NCBI GenBank assembly: GCA_003586005.1
Contig: NSKI01000017.1
Coordinates: 1-52,308 of the forward strand
DNA from: Haloplasmatales bacterium 4B
GTDB taxonomy: Bacteria > Bacillota_I > Bacilli_A > Haloplasmatales > Haloplasmataceae
DNA length: 52,308 nt
Reading direction: 5' to 3'
In this document: one piece after another, positions 9,331 through 18,768 of the stretch
Layout: each line of letters opens with the position of its first letter
Position numbering within the stretch: the stretch's first letter is position 1
The notes under the pieces: generated by a model
Seen by the model: only the letters and a program-made list of their open reading frames with translations
Database searches by the model: none
What the model was told of the DNA's origin: nothing
Position numbers and translations under genes: made by a program

Positions 9331-12300
9331 TTAATATCTCAATTTTGCTGAACTTCCTTGTTTACTTGGACTAATCTCTATTTTAACATCAATTCTTTCT
9401 TTCAATTCTTGTACATGTGAAATTATACCTACAAGCCTTCCTGCTTTTTGAATATTAGCTAATGTATCAATCGCATTTTCTAAACTTTCGGGATCTAAAG
9501 ATCCAAAACCTTCATCAATAAATATAGTATCAAGTTGAATACCACCAGAATAACTTTGAACTACATCAGCTAAACCTAAAGCTAATGCTAGTGATGCTAT
9601 AAATGCTTCACCGCCAGATAAGGTTTTTACGGTTCTATTTTTACATGTAAAATTATCGATTACCTCTAGATCTAATCCTTGTTGGCTTGAGCCTTTCCCT
9701 TTTTCTTCTTTACGACATAAATAATATCTTCCACTAGTCATGTCACTTAAATGAAGGTTAGCTGAATAAATGATTTCATCAAAATAAGCTGCTAGTACAT
9801 ATCTTTCAAATGTAAGTTTTTGAGGATTATCACCATTAGCAACCTTAGAAATATCACTCAAAATCCCAAATTCTTCAAGCTTAGTTTTTATTTTTTTAAA
9901 TAATTCTTCAATATCAGACAAGATTTTTACATTAATTTGTAAAACCAAGTGCATTTCACTTTCTTCAATGCGTAATTTTTCTAATTCAGCTTTTAAATTT
10001 GACTGATCTGTGATTAACTCCTCTAGATTGATTATTTCAAAGTCATTCAATTCTTCACTTATCTTTAACAGTGATTTGTTTATATAACTAACTTCGTCAT
10101 AATAATTTCTAACTTTCTTTTCAAAAGCAAATGTGTCTTTATCACTAAATAAATACTCTTTGTACTCTTCAACGTCAGAAAAATTTAATTCACTTAATTT
10201 CCTTTCAAATTGTTTTACTTCTACATCATAGGCTCCAAGATTCAATTTTAAATTTTTCTCTAGGCTTTTCAATTCGGTTTGTAATACTATCAAAGCTTCA
10301 TTTTTTTCTTGAATTAAATTACTTATTTTCTGGTACTCACTTGTAATTTTTTCAATCTGTGCTTCTAAAACTGCTATTTTAGCCTTGATTTCTTGAGTAT
10401 TTTCAGTTAATTCGAATTCTAGTTTTTTTATGCTTGAAAACCTAACATGGTAATCATTATCCACCTTATGATAAATTTCCTTAAGCTCTGTTAACTCATT
10501 TTCCTTACTTTGAATATCTTCGTTAATTAATTTAAGCTTTTCTTCAATTTCTTTCTTATTAAGAAATTGTTTTTCTAATACAGTTAAACTATTTGATGTT
10601 TTTGATTGACTATCATTATTTTCATTTATTAAGTCACGATAAATAACAAGTAACTGGTCTATATCATTATTACCCTCTATTTTTTCATCTAACCCCTCTA
10701 CTAATTTCTTCTTGTCAAGGATAATCTGATGTTTACTTAATAAATTCGTATAAGCTTTGTTGTAGATATTTTCTTGAACTTCTAATTTCTCTTTAGATTC
10801 TTCTAATTTCTCAACACTGCAACTATCAAGGGGAATTTCAGCCTTATTAGGATGATTTGGAGAGCCGCAGACAGGGCAAGGCTCATTTGGTTTTAAGGAA
10901 CTAGCCAAGATACCAGCTTGCCCACTTTTATATATATCAAAATTAGATTCATACCTATTTTTTAATTTTACATATATCTTCTTTTCTTTTTGATAAGTTT
11001 CACTTAAAGATAGATGTTCTACCAATAAATTTTTTATCTCTAATAAAAGTTTATAGGCAAAATTTATTGATTTTAAACGAATATCAAGAGATTCTTTACG
11101 TAACTTAAGATTGTTTAGTTCATTATTAATATAATCGTATTCTGTTAATTGTTGTATTATCTCTTTCTCACTTTCATTTAGCTGATCTATTGCGTTTTTT
11201 TTATTTTGTATATTTTTTTCATATTCGCTTCTTTTTATCTCGATAGCTTCTAAGTTAGCTTTTTCACATTCATATACTTCTGACTTTTTCAATTTATCTT
11301 TTAATATATACAATTCTTCATTTAACTTATTTATGTTTTTATAATCTTTTTGGATTGATTTTAAGTCTTCATTTAATTTTATTAAGTCTTCATTGTATAA
11401 TTTTTCTCTAAGACATAAACTTTCCTCAACTTGTTTTAATTCAGTAATTGATTCCTTTAATTTATTTACTTGAACTTCAATTTGGTAGATTATTTGAGCT
11501 AACCTACCTTTTGAAATTCTAACCTCCAATAATTCAATATTATCCAACTCTTTATCTAATCGTTGTTTTTGAAATTTTAATTCATCAATATCGTTAAATT
11601 TTTGGTTTATCATCTTTCCTTCAGTTATTTTTTTTTCAAATGTAAAAATTGCTTTTTCTTTTTCTTTTATCACTAATTTGTGTTGGTCTAGTTTTTTATC
11701 ATTTGCTTTAATAGTCTCTTTAAGTAAAGAAATAATTAAATCAAAATCTTTATATTCACTGTAAGTGTTGGTTTGTAATAGTTCATCATCTGTTTTTATT
11801 TGACAAACTAAATTGTTTAAGATTAAATAATTTTCCCCAATTTCATTTTTAAGTAGACTGGCGCGATTTTTTAAATTTTCTTGAATAGCTAAAAAAGCTT
11901 CTGTTTTAAATATTTTACGGAAAATGGTTTCACGATCAAGACTGTTTGCTTCTAATAACTTACGGAATTCACCTTGGGGCAACATTACAATTTGCTTAAA
12001 CTGCTGATAATTAATGCCTAGAATAAATAATATTTGTTTATTGACTTCCACCACACCCGTGTATGTCTTGCCATTACGAATTTCCAAAACGGCTTCTGGT
12101 GGTTTAATAGTTATCCCTTCACCTTTAACTTTTCGTTTTTCTTGTTTAGGACTTCGACGTACAATATACTTAATACCTTTTATTTCAAACTCTAAGCGAA
12201 CATATGTTTCTTCATCGATTGAGGCAAAATGACTACGAAAAGTATCACCATCACGATCGTTACCACTAGATAGTCCATACAAGGCATAACTAATCGCATC

Positions 12301-12435
12301 AAAAATTGCCGTTTTTCCAGCTCCTGTTGGACCGGTTATTAAAAACAGTTTCTTATTGTTGATTTCTGAAAAATTAATAACTTGTTCACACTTATATGGG
12401 CCAAAGGCACACATTGTTAATTTTAGAAGTTTCAA
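9331..12435 (-). CDS. sbcC: Nuclease SbcCD ATPase subunit C
   Basis: SbcC is the SMC/Rad50-like ATPase of the SbcCD nuclease, which cuts DNA hairpins and processes double-strand breaks. Over 1034 residues: Walker A GPTGAGKT at about 35-42, two long coiled coils, a zinc hook CPVCGSPNHP at about 518-527 in the middle, the ABC signature LSGGEAF, and Walker B TIFIDEGFGSLD near the C-terminus. The start is TTG at 12435 with GAGGTG upstream and overlaps the TGA of sbcD (TTGA), so the two are translationally coupled. Confidence 0.95.
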   Translation of the reverse strand: MKLLKLTMCAFGPYKCEQVINFSEINNKKLFLITGPTGAGKTAIFDAISYALYGLSSGNDRDGDTFRSHFASIDEETYVRLEFEIKGIKYIVRRSPKQEKRKVKGEGITIKPPEAVLEIRNGKTYTGVVEVNKQILFILGINYQQFKQIVMLPQGEFRKLLEANSLDRETIFRKIFKTEAFLAIQENLKNRASLLKNEIGENYLILNNLVCQIKTDDELLQTNTYSEYKDFDLIISLLKETIKANDKKLDQHKLVIKEKEKAIFTFEKKITEGKMINQKFNDIDELKFQKQRLDKELDNIELLEVRISKGRLAQIIYQIEVQVNKLKESITELKQVEESLCLREKLYNEDLIKLNEDLKSIQKDYKNINKLNEELYILKDKLKKSEVYECEKANLEAIEIKRSEYEKNIQNKKNAIDQLNESEKEIIQQLTEYDYINNELNNLKLRKESLDIRLKSINFAYKLLLEIKNLLVEHLSLSETYQKEKKIYVKLKNRYESNFDIYKSGQAGILASSLKPNEPCPVCGSPNHPNKAEIPLDSCSVEKLEESKEKLEVQENIYNKAYTNLLSKHQIILDKKKLVEGLDEKIEGNNDIDQLLVIYRDLINENNDSQSKTSNSLTVLEKQFLNKKEIEEKLKLINEDIQSKENELTELKEIYHKVDNDYHVRFSSIKKLEFELTENTQEIKAKIAVLEAQIEKITSEYQKISNLIQEKNEALIVLQTELKSLEKNLKLNLGAYDVEVKQFERKLSELNFSDVEEYKEYLFSDKDTFAFEKKVRNYYDEVSYINKSLLKISEELNDFEIINLEELITDQSNLKAELEKLRIEESEMHLVLQINVKILSDIEELFKKIKTKLEEFGILSDISKVANGDNPQKLTFERYVLAAYFDEIIYSANLHLSDMTSGRYYLCRKEEKGKGSSQQGLDLEVIDNFTCKNRTVKTLSGGEAFIASLALALGLADVVQSYSGGIQLDTIFIDEGFGSLDPESLENAIDTLANIQKAGRLVGIISHVQELKERIDVKIEISPSKQGSSAKLRY

Positions 12436-13598
12436 CTTTTCACCTCACTTCTATCAACCTCATCAATTATTAATTCTATTAAGGCCAATTTATTTTCACT
12501 TAACTCTTGCGACATTATATTATTGTAAAACTCTTTAAATAAAACTGTTTTACTCTTTTTCTTGAAATCACCATTTGCTTTTGTTCCACTTTCAATATTC
12601 ATTATTTGGTTATTTCTTTGAATTCGCATAATATTAGGATAGATTGCTCGAAGGCTTGATATTGGGTCGTATAAATCATCTTCGTCTGTTAATATCGCGA
12701 AAATATAGTCTTCACAATTAATTTCCTTATAATAGCTGGGACTAACTAGATCATTTAATTTACCTTTTATAATTTTCATATCCTTTAATGGTGTTAATTT
12801 TACAAAGTGATAATTAAATTCTCCTTTTTGTTTCAAGTCAACTATGACAACACCTTTATCACTATCATGTTCTGAAAATGAATATTTTAATAAAGACCCA
12901 CTATAACGAATATTATCTTTTTTAACTTTTTGAGTTCTATGTAAGTGCCCTAGTGCGACATAATCAAAGTCTTCAATTAGGGTAACATCCACAAAATCAG
13001 TACCGCCAATTGATAAACTTCTTTCTGATTCCGATAATTCATTTTCTTCATTACTATAAATAATAAAGTTATGATTAATTAAGACATTGCGTTCATTGGG
13101 GTTAAAATCATCTTTTATTTGCTTTATTAAAGCATTAAAGGCATCACTGTGATCATGTATACTATCATCATTAAGCAAATTTCTTATTAGAACTGGATGA
13201 ACATATGGCAGAAGATAGAAATTTACATTCCCAAACTCATCTTCTAGTATCACTTTTTTAATATTGCTAGAAATTACTCCTTCAATATACAACTTTTTAT
13301 GCTCTAATACCTTATTCCCAAAACTTAATCTTTCTTGACTATCGTGATTACCAGAGACAATTAATGTTGGTATCGAAAATTCTTCGATAATTCTCGTTAA
13401 TGTAGCATTAAGTAGTTCAACTGCTTCTTTTGGTGGTATCGACCTATCATAAATGTCCCCTGAAATGATAATCACATCTGGTTGTTCTAAGGAAACTATA
13501 TCAAAGAATTTACTTAATATATATTTTTGGTCAGGAAGAAGCGAAAACTCATTAATGACTTTACCTAGATGCCAATCACCTGTGTGAAGTATTTTCAT
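12432..13598 (-). CDS. sbcD: Nuclease SbcCD exonuclease subunit D
   Basis: Mre11-like metallophosphoesterase partner of SbcC. The five phosphoesterase motifs are seen in order: GDWHLGK, GDIYDR, SGNHDS, the INHNF region, and LGHLHR. About 388 residues, a normal size. I start it at ATG 13598, which has GTGGGTG about 6 nt upstream; a GTG at 13607 is part of that binding site. It ends in TGA, showing that UGA is a stop in this organism. Upstream is a strong hairpin that separates it from hpf. Confidence 0.95.
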   Translation of the reverse strand: MKILHTGDWHLGKVINEFSLLPDQKYILSKFFDIVSLEQPDVIIISGDIYDRSIPPKEAVELLNATLTRIIEEFSIPTLIVSGNHDSQERLSFGNKVLEHKKLYIEGVISSNIKKVILEDEFGNVNFYLLPYVHPVLIRNLLNDDSIHDHSDAFNALIKQIKDDFNPNERNVLINHNFIIYSNEENELSESERSLSIGGTDFVDVTLIEDFDYVALGHLHRTQKVKKDNIRYSGSLLKYSFSEHDSDKGVVIVDLKQKGEFNYHFVKLTPLKDMKIIKGKLNDLVSPSYYKEINCEDYIFAILTDEDDLYDPISSLRAIYPNIMRIQRNNQIMNIESGTKANGDFKKKSKTVLFKEFYNNIMSQELSENKLALIELIIDEVDRSEVKS

Positions 13599-13630
13599 AT
13601 ATATCACCCACTTTATATAAGTTTAAAATA

Positions 13631-13657
13631 AAAAAGCCTACAAAAGTAGGCGTTTTT
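13631..13657 (-). terminator. Terminator after hpf
   Basis: GCCTAC and GTAGGC pair around a 4-nt loop, flanked by A and T runs on both sides. The minus-strand reading ends the hpf transcript right after its stop. Confidence 0.85.
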
Positions 13658-13659
13658 AA

Positions 13660-14217
13660 CTATTCTGTCTGAATAACTGCGTAATTCTCATCTTTTGAAC
13701 GCTTATAAATAATTGAAACCTTAGATGTTTCCTTATCTAGGAATACATAAAAGTCATGGTCAACTAATTCCATATTCATCGCTGCTTCATCAGCTGTCAT
13801 AGGCTCTAATTCTACTTTTTTATTTTTAACTAAATTAGTCCCTACAATTTCAGCCTCTAGTCCTTTAATATCTAATTCATCATTAGATTTAAAAAAATCA
13901 GCGATACCCTCTCTTTGTCGATATAGGGAGTTAATTTTATCTTTATGTCTTTTAATTTGAGTTTCTAACTTATCAATCGCAAAATCAACAGCTGTGTATA
14001 AATCATGCTCATTTACTTCTGCACGTAAAATAGTGTGTTTAGTTGGAATAGTAATCTCAATTGTTTGTATTTCATGAAGAACACTACATACAATTCTTGC
14101 TTCAACCTCATCTGGACTATTAAAATATTGACTAACTCTCTTTAATTTTTCACTAATATAGCTTTCAATTGCTTTAGTGAAAACAAATCCATTTTTCCCA
14201 CGAAAATTAATTTTCAT
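13660..14217 (-). CDS. hpf: Long-form ribosome hibernation promoting factor
   Basis: Binds the 30S subunit and, through its C-terminal domain, pairs 70S ribosomes into inactive 100S dimers in stationary phase. About 185 residues: the N-terminal S30AE domain (1-110) and the C-terminal dimerisation domain (about 125-185, starting LEPMTADEAAMNME). The ATG at 14217 has AAGGAG 8 nt upstream; frames 1-3 codons longer would eat into that site. As in Bacillus it lies upstream of secA, though other genes now separate them. Confidence 0.95.
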   Translation of the reverse strand: MKINFRGKNGFVFTKAIESYISEKLKRVSQYFNSPDEVEARIVCSVLHEIQTIEITIPTKHTILRAEVNEHDLYTAVDFAIDKLETQIKRHKDKINSLYRQREGIADFFKSNDELDIKGLEAEIVGTNLVKNKKVELEPMTADEAAMNMELVDHDFYVFLDKETSKVSIIYKRSKDENYAVIQTE

Positions 14218-14292
14218 ACTCAACACTCCTTTACATCTATTAATTCTATTTTAGCACAAGTTGAGTATTTTAAGAACAATTATACACAAATT

Positions 14293-14511
14293 TTATATTT
14301 TTACGACATTTGTAGCCTGAAGACCTTTATCTCCCTTTATTAGCTCGAATTCAACATCTTGACCTTCCTCGAGTGTTTTATACCCTTTGTGGGCAATTGC
14401 TGAGTAGTGAACGAAAATATCCTCTACTTCATCTTCGCGACGTATAAAACCATAACCTTTTTCGTTATTAAACCATTTTACTTTACCCCTAGTAAGATTT
14501 GAATTAGTCAT
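14293..14511 (-). CDS. cspA: Cold-shock domain protein
   Basis: Small single-stranded nucleic acid-binding protein (72 residues) of the CspA/CspB family, an RNA chaperone. The two RNA-binding motifs are clear: RNP1 KGYGFIRR and RNP2 DIFVHYSAI. The ribosome binding site AGGAGG is strong. The predicted leader is only about 25 nt, so the long structured leader of the E. coli cold-induced cspA is not evident, and it may be expressed constitutively. The paralogue name within the family cannot be settled. Confidence 0.95.
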   Translation of the reverse strand: MTNSNLTRGKVKWFNNEKGYGFIRREDEVEDIFVHYSAIAHKGYKTLEEGQDVEFELIKGDKGLQATNVVKI

Positions 14512-14543
14512 ACAACCTACCTCCTAAAACTTATTTTATATAT

Positions 14544-14572
14544 ATATTAAACTATTTTTAAGTAAATTACAA
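14544..14572 (-). promoter_or_regulatory. SigA-type promoter of the cold-shock gene
   Basis: Minus-strand TTGTAA (14572-14567) and TAATAT (14549-14544), 17 nt apart, lie about 33 nt upstream of the ATG. Confidence 0.5.
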
Positions 14573-14608
14573 ATTATTTCATCATATAAATTTCGACAAA
14601 TTTCAACA

Positions 14609-15289
14609 TTAACTACGAAAAAGAGTAAAACTAAGTATTTCTTTGACTTTTTTTTCATAAAGAAGTCTTCCAATTTGATGAACTGTAGATCCTGTAGTAT
14701 AGATATCATCGACAATCATAACCCTCTTATTTTCGATGTTAACTCCTGGCTTAATATCAAATAAGTTATTAAACTCCATCCTCATTGCTTTGATTTTTTT
14801 GCTTTGTTTTTCATTATTTACCTTGACTAGTACATCTAATATCGGAAGATTAAACAATTTTGCAATATATAAACTCTGATTAAAACCTCTTTCCTCTAGT
14901 CTTTCATTATGAATAGGAACAGGAACTAAAGTTATGTCTTTAAATCTATACTTTTTTATAAATAGTCGGATTTCATTTTTAAATGCGTAGATTAATTTTA
15001 AGTCACCCGAAAATTTAATCCTTCGTAAAATTTCCTTCCCAAAATCATTATAGTAAAATAGTGAATAATTTACGATTTCAAACAATTTTGTCAGATTATA
15101 ATTTCGCCAATAAAGACAATCAGAACAAATAATATCTTTTGTTTTCTTACCACACTTCACACAACCATTATTAACACGTTCTAATAAAATAAGACATTTT
15201 TCACACAACAGTTTATTACCTAGACCAAAGATGTGACAATAATTAAACAAATTATTTGTGTGTTGACCACATAATAGACACTTCTCCAT
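14609..15289 (-). CDS. comFC: ComF-family amidophosphoribosyltransferase-like protein
   Basis: Late competence protein needed for uptake of transforming DNA in Bacillus; it binds ComFA and DprA. Over 226 residues there are Cys pairs at the N-terminus (CLLCG, CEKC, CVKCG, CSDC), likely zinc sites, followed by a phosphoribosyltransferase-like fold with the PRPP motif VMIVDDIYTTGST near residue 190. Its GAGGTAATT binding site lies in the end of comFA, 2 nt away, so the two are coupled. Confidence 0.9.
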   Translation of the reverse strand: MEKCLLCGQHTNNLFNYCHIFGLGNKLLCEKCLILLERVNNGCVKCGKKTKDIICSDCLYWRNYNLTKLFEIVNYSLFYYNDFGKEILRRIKFSGDLKLIYAFKNEIRLFIKKYRFKDITLVPVPIHNERLEERGFNQSLYIAKLFNLPILDVLVKVNNEKQSKKIKAMRMEFNNLFDIKPGVNIENKRVMIVDDIYTTGSTVHQIGRLLYEKKVKEILSFTLFRS

Positions 15290-15291
15290 AA

Positions 15292-16569
15292 TTACCTCAA
15301 TAAATTTTTTTCTTTTGCTATATTATTCATCCTTTTAATTTGTTTAATTGCAGCTTTAATCGCTAAAGTATTATAGTCAGAAAACAAAACAACATTAGAA
15401 TTCGGATAATATTTATCACGACCAGCCCTTCCTACTATCTGAACAATTGCTCGATCATCAAATATAACATCATCACATTTTATTATACATACATCAACAT
15501 TGGATACTGTAACTCCCCTTTCTAAAACTGTGGTTGTGATAATAAATTGGATTTTATTTTCTCTAAATAGTTTAACAATCTTCTTTCTTCCTTTCATTTG
15601 GGCATAAACAAATCTACAGTTAAATTCCTTCTTTAGTATATTTTCCAAAAGTTTTCCACAATTAATGCTAGGTACGAAAATAAAGACTCGCTTTTTATTT
15701 TTTTTTCTTAATACCAACCATCTCTTTATCTTTCTGGGGCAGTGATTTTTATTTAGCTTTTGTAATGTATTATTTGTTAGTTTAACAGTAGGTAAGGGAA
15801 TGGGGTATCTGTGATACCTAGAAGGGATAATAAAATAAGCTAGTTTCCCTGAACTCATTAAATATTTTATTTTTTTAGTAGGTGTAGCAGTCAATAAGAT
15901 CACTGGAGCATTATCTTTCTTTGCTTTTTTCACGAATCCTTCTAACATTTTATTGTTGTAATATGGAAAAGCATCAACTTCATCTATTATAATTAGATCA
16001 AAATAATGATAATAATTAATTAATTGATGTGTTGTACTGATATACAAGTTACCTAACTTACCTTTATCAGGTGAATCACCATATAAACTTACAATTTTGA
16101 CTTGATAAAAATCACGTTTAAACCGTGGCGTTAGCTCTAAAACAACATCTTTTCTAGGTGTTGCAAAGCAGATAACTTTATTATCATTTAATGCTTTTAA
16201 TATTACTTCATATACTATTTCCGTTTTACCTGCTCCACATACTGCATATATCAACAAATCTTCACTCAATTTATAAGCTTCAACACATCTTTTTGATGCA
16301 ATTTTTTGGATATCTGACAAAAAAATTACTTTTTTTAAACAATATTCCTCAATAAATTCACTACTTATCTTTTTTCTCCATATTTTTTGATAAGTAGAAC
16401 TCTTCCCAAACACCAAGCAATTTCTACAATATGTTCCAAGTTGATCCTTAAAAAAAGATTTTTGATTATGATTCCCACATCTTCGACAATAATAGCGATT
16501 ATTTTTCTTATCTACCGAAATAACTTTACTTTCTACATCTTTTGTATATTCAATCAGCAATTTAATCAC
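15292..16569 (-). CDS. comFA: Competence DNA-uptake helicase ComFA
   Basis: DEAD-box-like ATPase that helps pull single-stranded DNA into the cytoplasm. In 425 residues: a four-Cys zinc finger (CRRC and CRNC, about 28-55), Walker A VCGAGKTE, Walker B IIIDEVDAF, motif III TATPT and motif VI QIVGRAGR. A GTG at 16569 is the longest start; TTG 16560 has GGGTG 6 nt upstream and may be the true one. No other competence genes are in the window. In Bacillus the comF operon is followed by flagellar genes, which are missing here. Confidence 0.92.
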   Translation of the reverse strand: MIKLLIEYTKDVESKVISVDKKNNRYYCRRCGNHNQKSFFKDQLGTYCRNCLVFGKSSTYQKIWRKKISSEFIEEYCLKKVIFLSDIQKIASKRCVEAYKLSEDLLIYAVCGAGKTEIVYEVILKALNDNKVICFATPRKDVVLELTPRFKRDFYQVKIVSLYGDSPDKGKLGNLYISTTHQLINYYHYFDLIIIDEVDAFPYYNNKMLEGFVKKAKKDNAPVILLTATPTKKIKYLMSSGKLAYFIIPSRYHRYPIPLPTVKLTNNTLQKLNKNHCPRKIKRWLVLRKKNKKRVFIFVPSINCGKLLENILKKEFNCRFVYAQMKGRKKIVKLFRENKIQFIITTTVLERGVTVSNVDVCIIKCDDVIFDDRAIVQIVGRAGRDKYYPNSNVVLFSDYNTLAIKAAIKQIKRMNNIAKEKNLLR

Positions 16570-16867
16570 CCATAATTATATACGACAAAATACTATTATT
16601 TCCTTTGCATTTTAAAGAAGCAGGTAAATTTTTTATTATAAATGTACCCTATAGGATGACGATTTGAAAAAGGTTAGAGAAATAGATAGCTATTTTGATT
16701 TTTACAACAATAGAAGATTTTAATCAAAATTATAAGGCTTAACTCCGATGGAATATCGAAATCAAGCCTCAACTAATTAAAGTATTTAATTTTTTATACT
16801 GTCTATTTGGCAGGGAGCAGTTCAAAAAGTTGCAATTTATATTTACATAAGTTTTATAATATTAATA
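16570..16867. other. Intergenic region, possibly with insertion-sequence debris
   Basis: No gene seen. A nested inverted repeat lies at about 16736-16770 (outer arms AGGCTT/AAGCCT, inner CGAT/ATCG). The segment around 16798-16832 (CTGTCTATTTGGCAGGGAGC) resembles text often found at the ends of insertion sequences, by memory only. No clear terminator for degV and no clear comFA promoter could be chosen. Confidence 0.3.
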
Positions 16868-17728
16868 CTATTTTTCAATTATAAAATAACCTAATGAAAC
16901 TACACCATTACCTACATGAGCACCAATTACTGGTGGAAGTGGTAATATCAAAATATTTTCTAAATCAGTAAGAGTTTTAAGTTCTTCTTTAAACTTATTA
17001 AGTAATTCCATGTCTAATCCATGACAAACAGTATATTGGACCTTTTTACAATCTTTTGTTGCTTCCTTAACATTTCTAACAATTGTTTCCATTGTTTTTT
17101 TAATTGTCCGGATTTTTTCAGTTCCAACAATCCTACCATAATCATCAAATTCTAATACTGGTTTTATTTTCAACATCGAAGCGATAAATCCAGCAGCGTT
17201 GGATAAACGACCATTTTTAACTAAGTATTTCAAATCATCAACCATAAAATAGATTTTTAAATTATCTCTTAAATACTCAACAAAATTTATAATTTCTTCT
17301 ACAGTCTTATTTTCAGTTGTTAACCTGGCAGCTTCCAAAACCATAAACGCTAGGTGAACTGCGGTTGCCTTTGTATCAACTATATGAAAGTTTATACCTT
17401 CAATTAAATCTTTTGCTCCAACAATAGAAGCATATGTTCCACTTATCCCTTTAGATAATGGCATAAAAATTACATCTTCATACCCCTTAGACTTAATTTC
17501 ACCACAAATTTCTATTACTGAACCAATAGATGGTTGTGATGTAGAAGGAATCACGTCCTCTTCTACAATACGACGGAAAAATTCCACATTTGTTATATCT
17601 ACTCCGTCTACATATTCTTCATCTTTGAAGTTTACAATTTGGCGCAATTGAAAAATGTTATCATATGGATATTCTGCATAGTCTAAAGAAGAAGAGCTAT
17701 CGGTTAAAATCGCAATTTTTTTATTCAT
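16868..17728 (-). CDS. DegV-family fatty acid-binding protein (copy 1)
   Basis: EDD-fold protein that binds a fatty acid; members such as FakB hand it to the kinase FakA for phosphorylation. Typical features: the opening IAILTDSSSSLDY, the STSQPSIG loop, SGTYAS, and a C-terminal GAHVGNGVV near the ligand head group. 286 residues, full length. It starts 16 nt after the neighbouring paralogue, with AAAGGTGG upstream, so both form one transcript. No fakA kinase gene is in the window. Confidence 0.92.
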   Translation of the reverse strand: MNKKIAILTDSSSSLDYAEYPYDNIFQLRQIVNFKDEEYVDGVDITNVEFFRRIVEEDVIPSTSQPSIGSVIEICGEIKSKGYEDVIFMPLSKGISGTYASIVGAKDLIEGINFHIVDTKATAVHLAFMVLEAARLTTENKTVEEIINFVEYLRDNLKIYFMVDDLKYLVKNGRLSNAAGFIASMLKIKPVLEFDDYGRIVGTEKIRTIKKTMETIVRNVKEATKDCKKVQYTVCHGLDMELLNKFKEELKTLTDLENILILPLPPVIGAHVGNGVVSLGYFIIEK

Positions 17729-17744
17729 AAGTTACCACCTTTAT

Positions 17745-18605
17745 TTATTTTTCTAAAACAAAGTATCCTAAAGCTACAATACCAGCACCTACATGTGCAC
17801 CTATTACAGAAGGCATTACACTTTCTAATACGTTATCTAAATTTATAACCTGTGCAACTTGCTCTTTAAAATTTTGGGTTAATCCTTGATCTGCACCATA
17901 GGCAATAAAATATTGTACTTTATGATAATCTTTTGTTTCATCCATGATTTTGCTGATAATATGATTCATAGCTTTTTTAGTTGTACGAATCTTCTCTATC
18001 CCAATAATTTCTCCTTCATTATTAAAGGTTAATATTGGTTTGATTTTTAATACACTACCGATAAATCCAGCAGCATTTGATAAGCGTCCATTTTTTATTA
18101 AATACTTCAGATCATCAACCATAAAATATGGTCTAAAATTATTAATTAGATAATCACTATAATTTATGATTTCTGAAACTGTTTTCCCTAATTTAACAAA
18201 TTTTAAAGCTTCTAATACAATAAATCCTAGAATAACTGCAGTGCTCTTGGTATCAACAATATGAATATTTACACCATCCACTAAATCCTTTATAGAAAAT
18301 AACGATTGATACGTACCACTTATTCCTTTTGAGATCGGGTAATGAATAATGTCCGTATAACCTTCACTTTTTAAGTGTTCATATAATTCTAATGTTTCCC
18401 CTAAAGATGGCTGAGAGGTTGAAGGAATTATATCTTCTGTTTTAATTCTTTCATAAAATTCTTCTACAGTTATTGTTTTCCCATCTATATATTCTTTATC
18501 ATCAAAATAGATTGGCATTCTTACCATGTATAAATGTTCAAAATCATGCTTCAAAAAATCTAGTGACGATGAACTATCTGTCACAATAGCTATTTTTTTA
18601 CTCAT
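17745..18605 (-). CDS. DegV-family fatty acid-binding protein (copy 2)
   Basis: Paralogue of the following gene with the same length (286) and the same motifs: TDSSSSLDF, STSQPSLG, SGTYQSL, VDDLKYLIKNGRLSNAAG and IGAHVGAGIV. The pair is clearly a tandem duplication, with divergence mainly in the middle and near the ligand pocket, which suggests different fatty-acid preference (inference). It is the first gene of the pair and is read from a good promoter at 18683-18711, divergent from the YigZ-family gene. Confidence 0.92.
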   Translation of the reverse strand: MSKKIAIVTDSSSSLDFLKHDFEHLYMVRMPIYFDDKEYIDGKTITVEEFYERIKTEDIIPSTSQPSLGETLELYEHLKSEGYTDIIHYPISKGISGTYQSLFSIKDLVDGVNIHIVDTKSTAVILGFIVLEALKFVKLGKTVSEIINYSDYLINNFRPYFMVDDLKYLIKNGRLSNAAGFIGSVLKIKPILTFNNEGEIIGIEKIRTTKKAMNHIISKIMDETKDYHKVQYFIAYGADQGLTQNFKEQVAQVINLDNVLESVMPSVIGAHVGAGIVALGYFVLEK

Positions 18606-18682
18606 ACCTTCCCACCTAACACTTATTATTTCTTTTATTTTATCAATTTTAGAACATAAAGTATAGTCTTTTAAACATTTTA

Positions 18683-18711
18683 ATTATAGCACACACTATT
18701 TTGTAATTCAA
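18683..18711 (-). promoter_or_regulatory. SigA-type promoter of the degV pair
   Basis: Minus-strand TTGAAT (18711-18706), 17-nt spacer and TATAAT (18688-18683). Confidence 0.6.
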
Positions 18712-18722
18712 ACTAATATTGC

Positions 18723-18750
18723 TTGCATTAATTATCAGATGTTTTATAAT
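18723..18750 (+). promoter_or_regulatory. Likely promoter of the YigZ-family gene
   Basis: TTGCAT (18723-18728), 16-nt spacer and TATAAT (18745-18750), about 18 nt before the start codon. Confidence 0.45.
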
Positions 18751-18768
18751 AGTTAAGTAGGTGATTAT

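Noticed and set aside
14512-14543. Long cold-shock RNA leader before the cold-shock gene
   Set aside because: The promoter at 14544-14572 leaves a leader of only about 25 nt.
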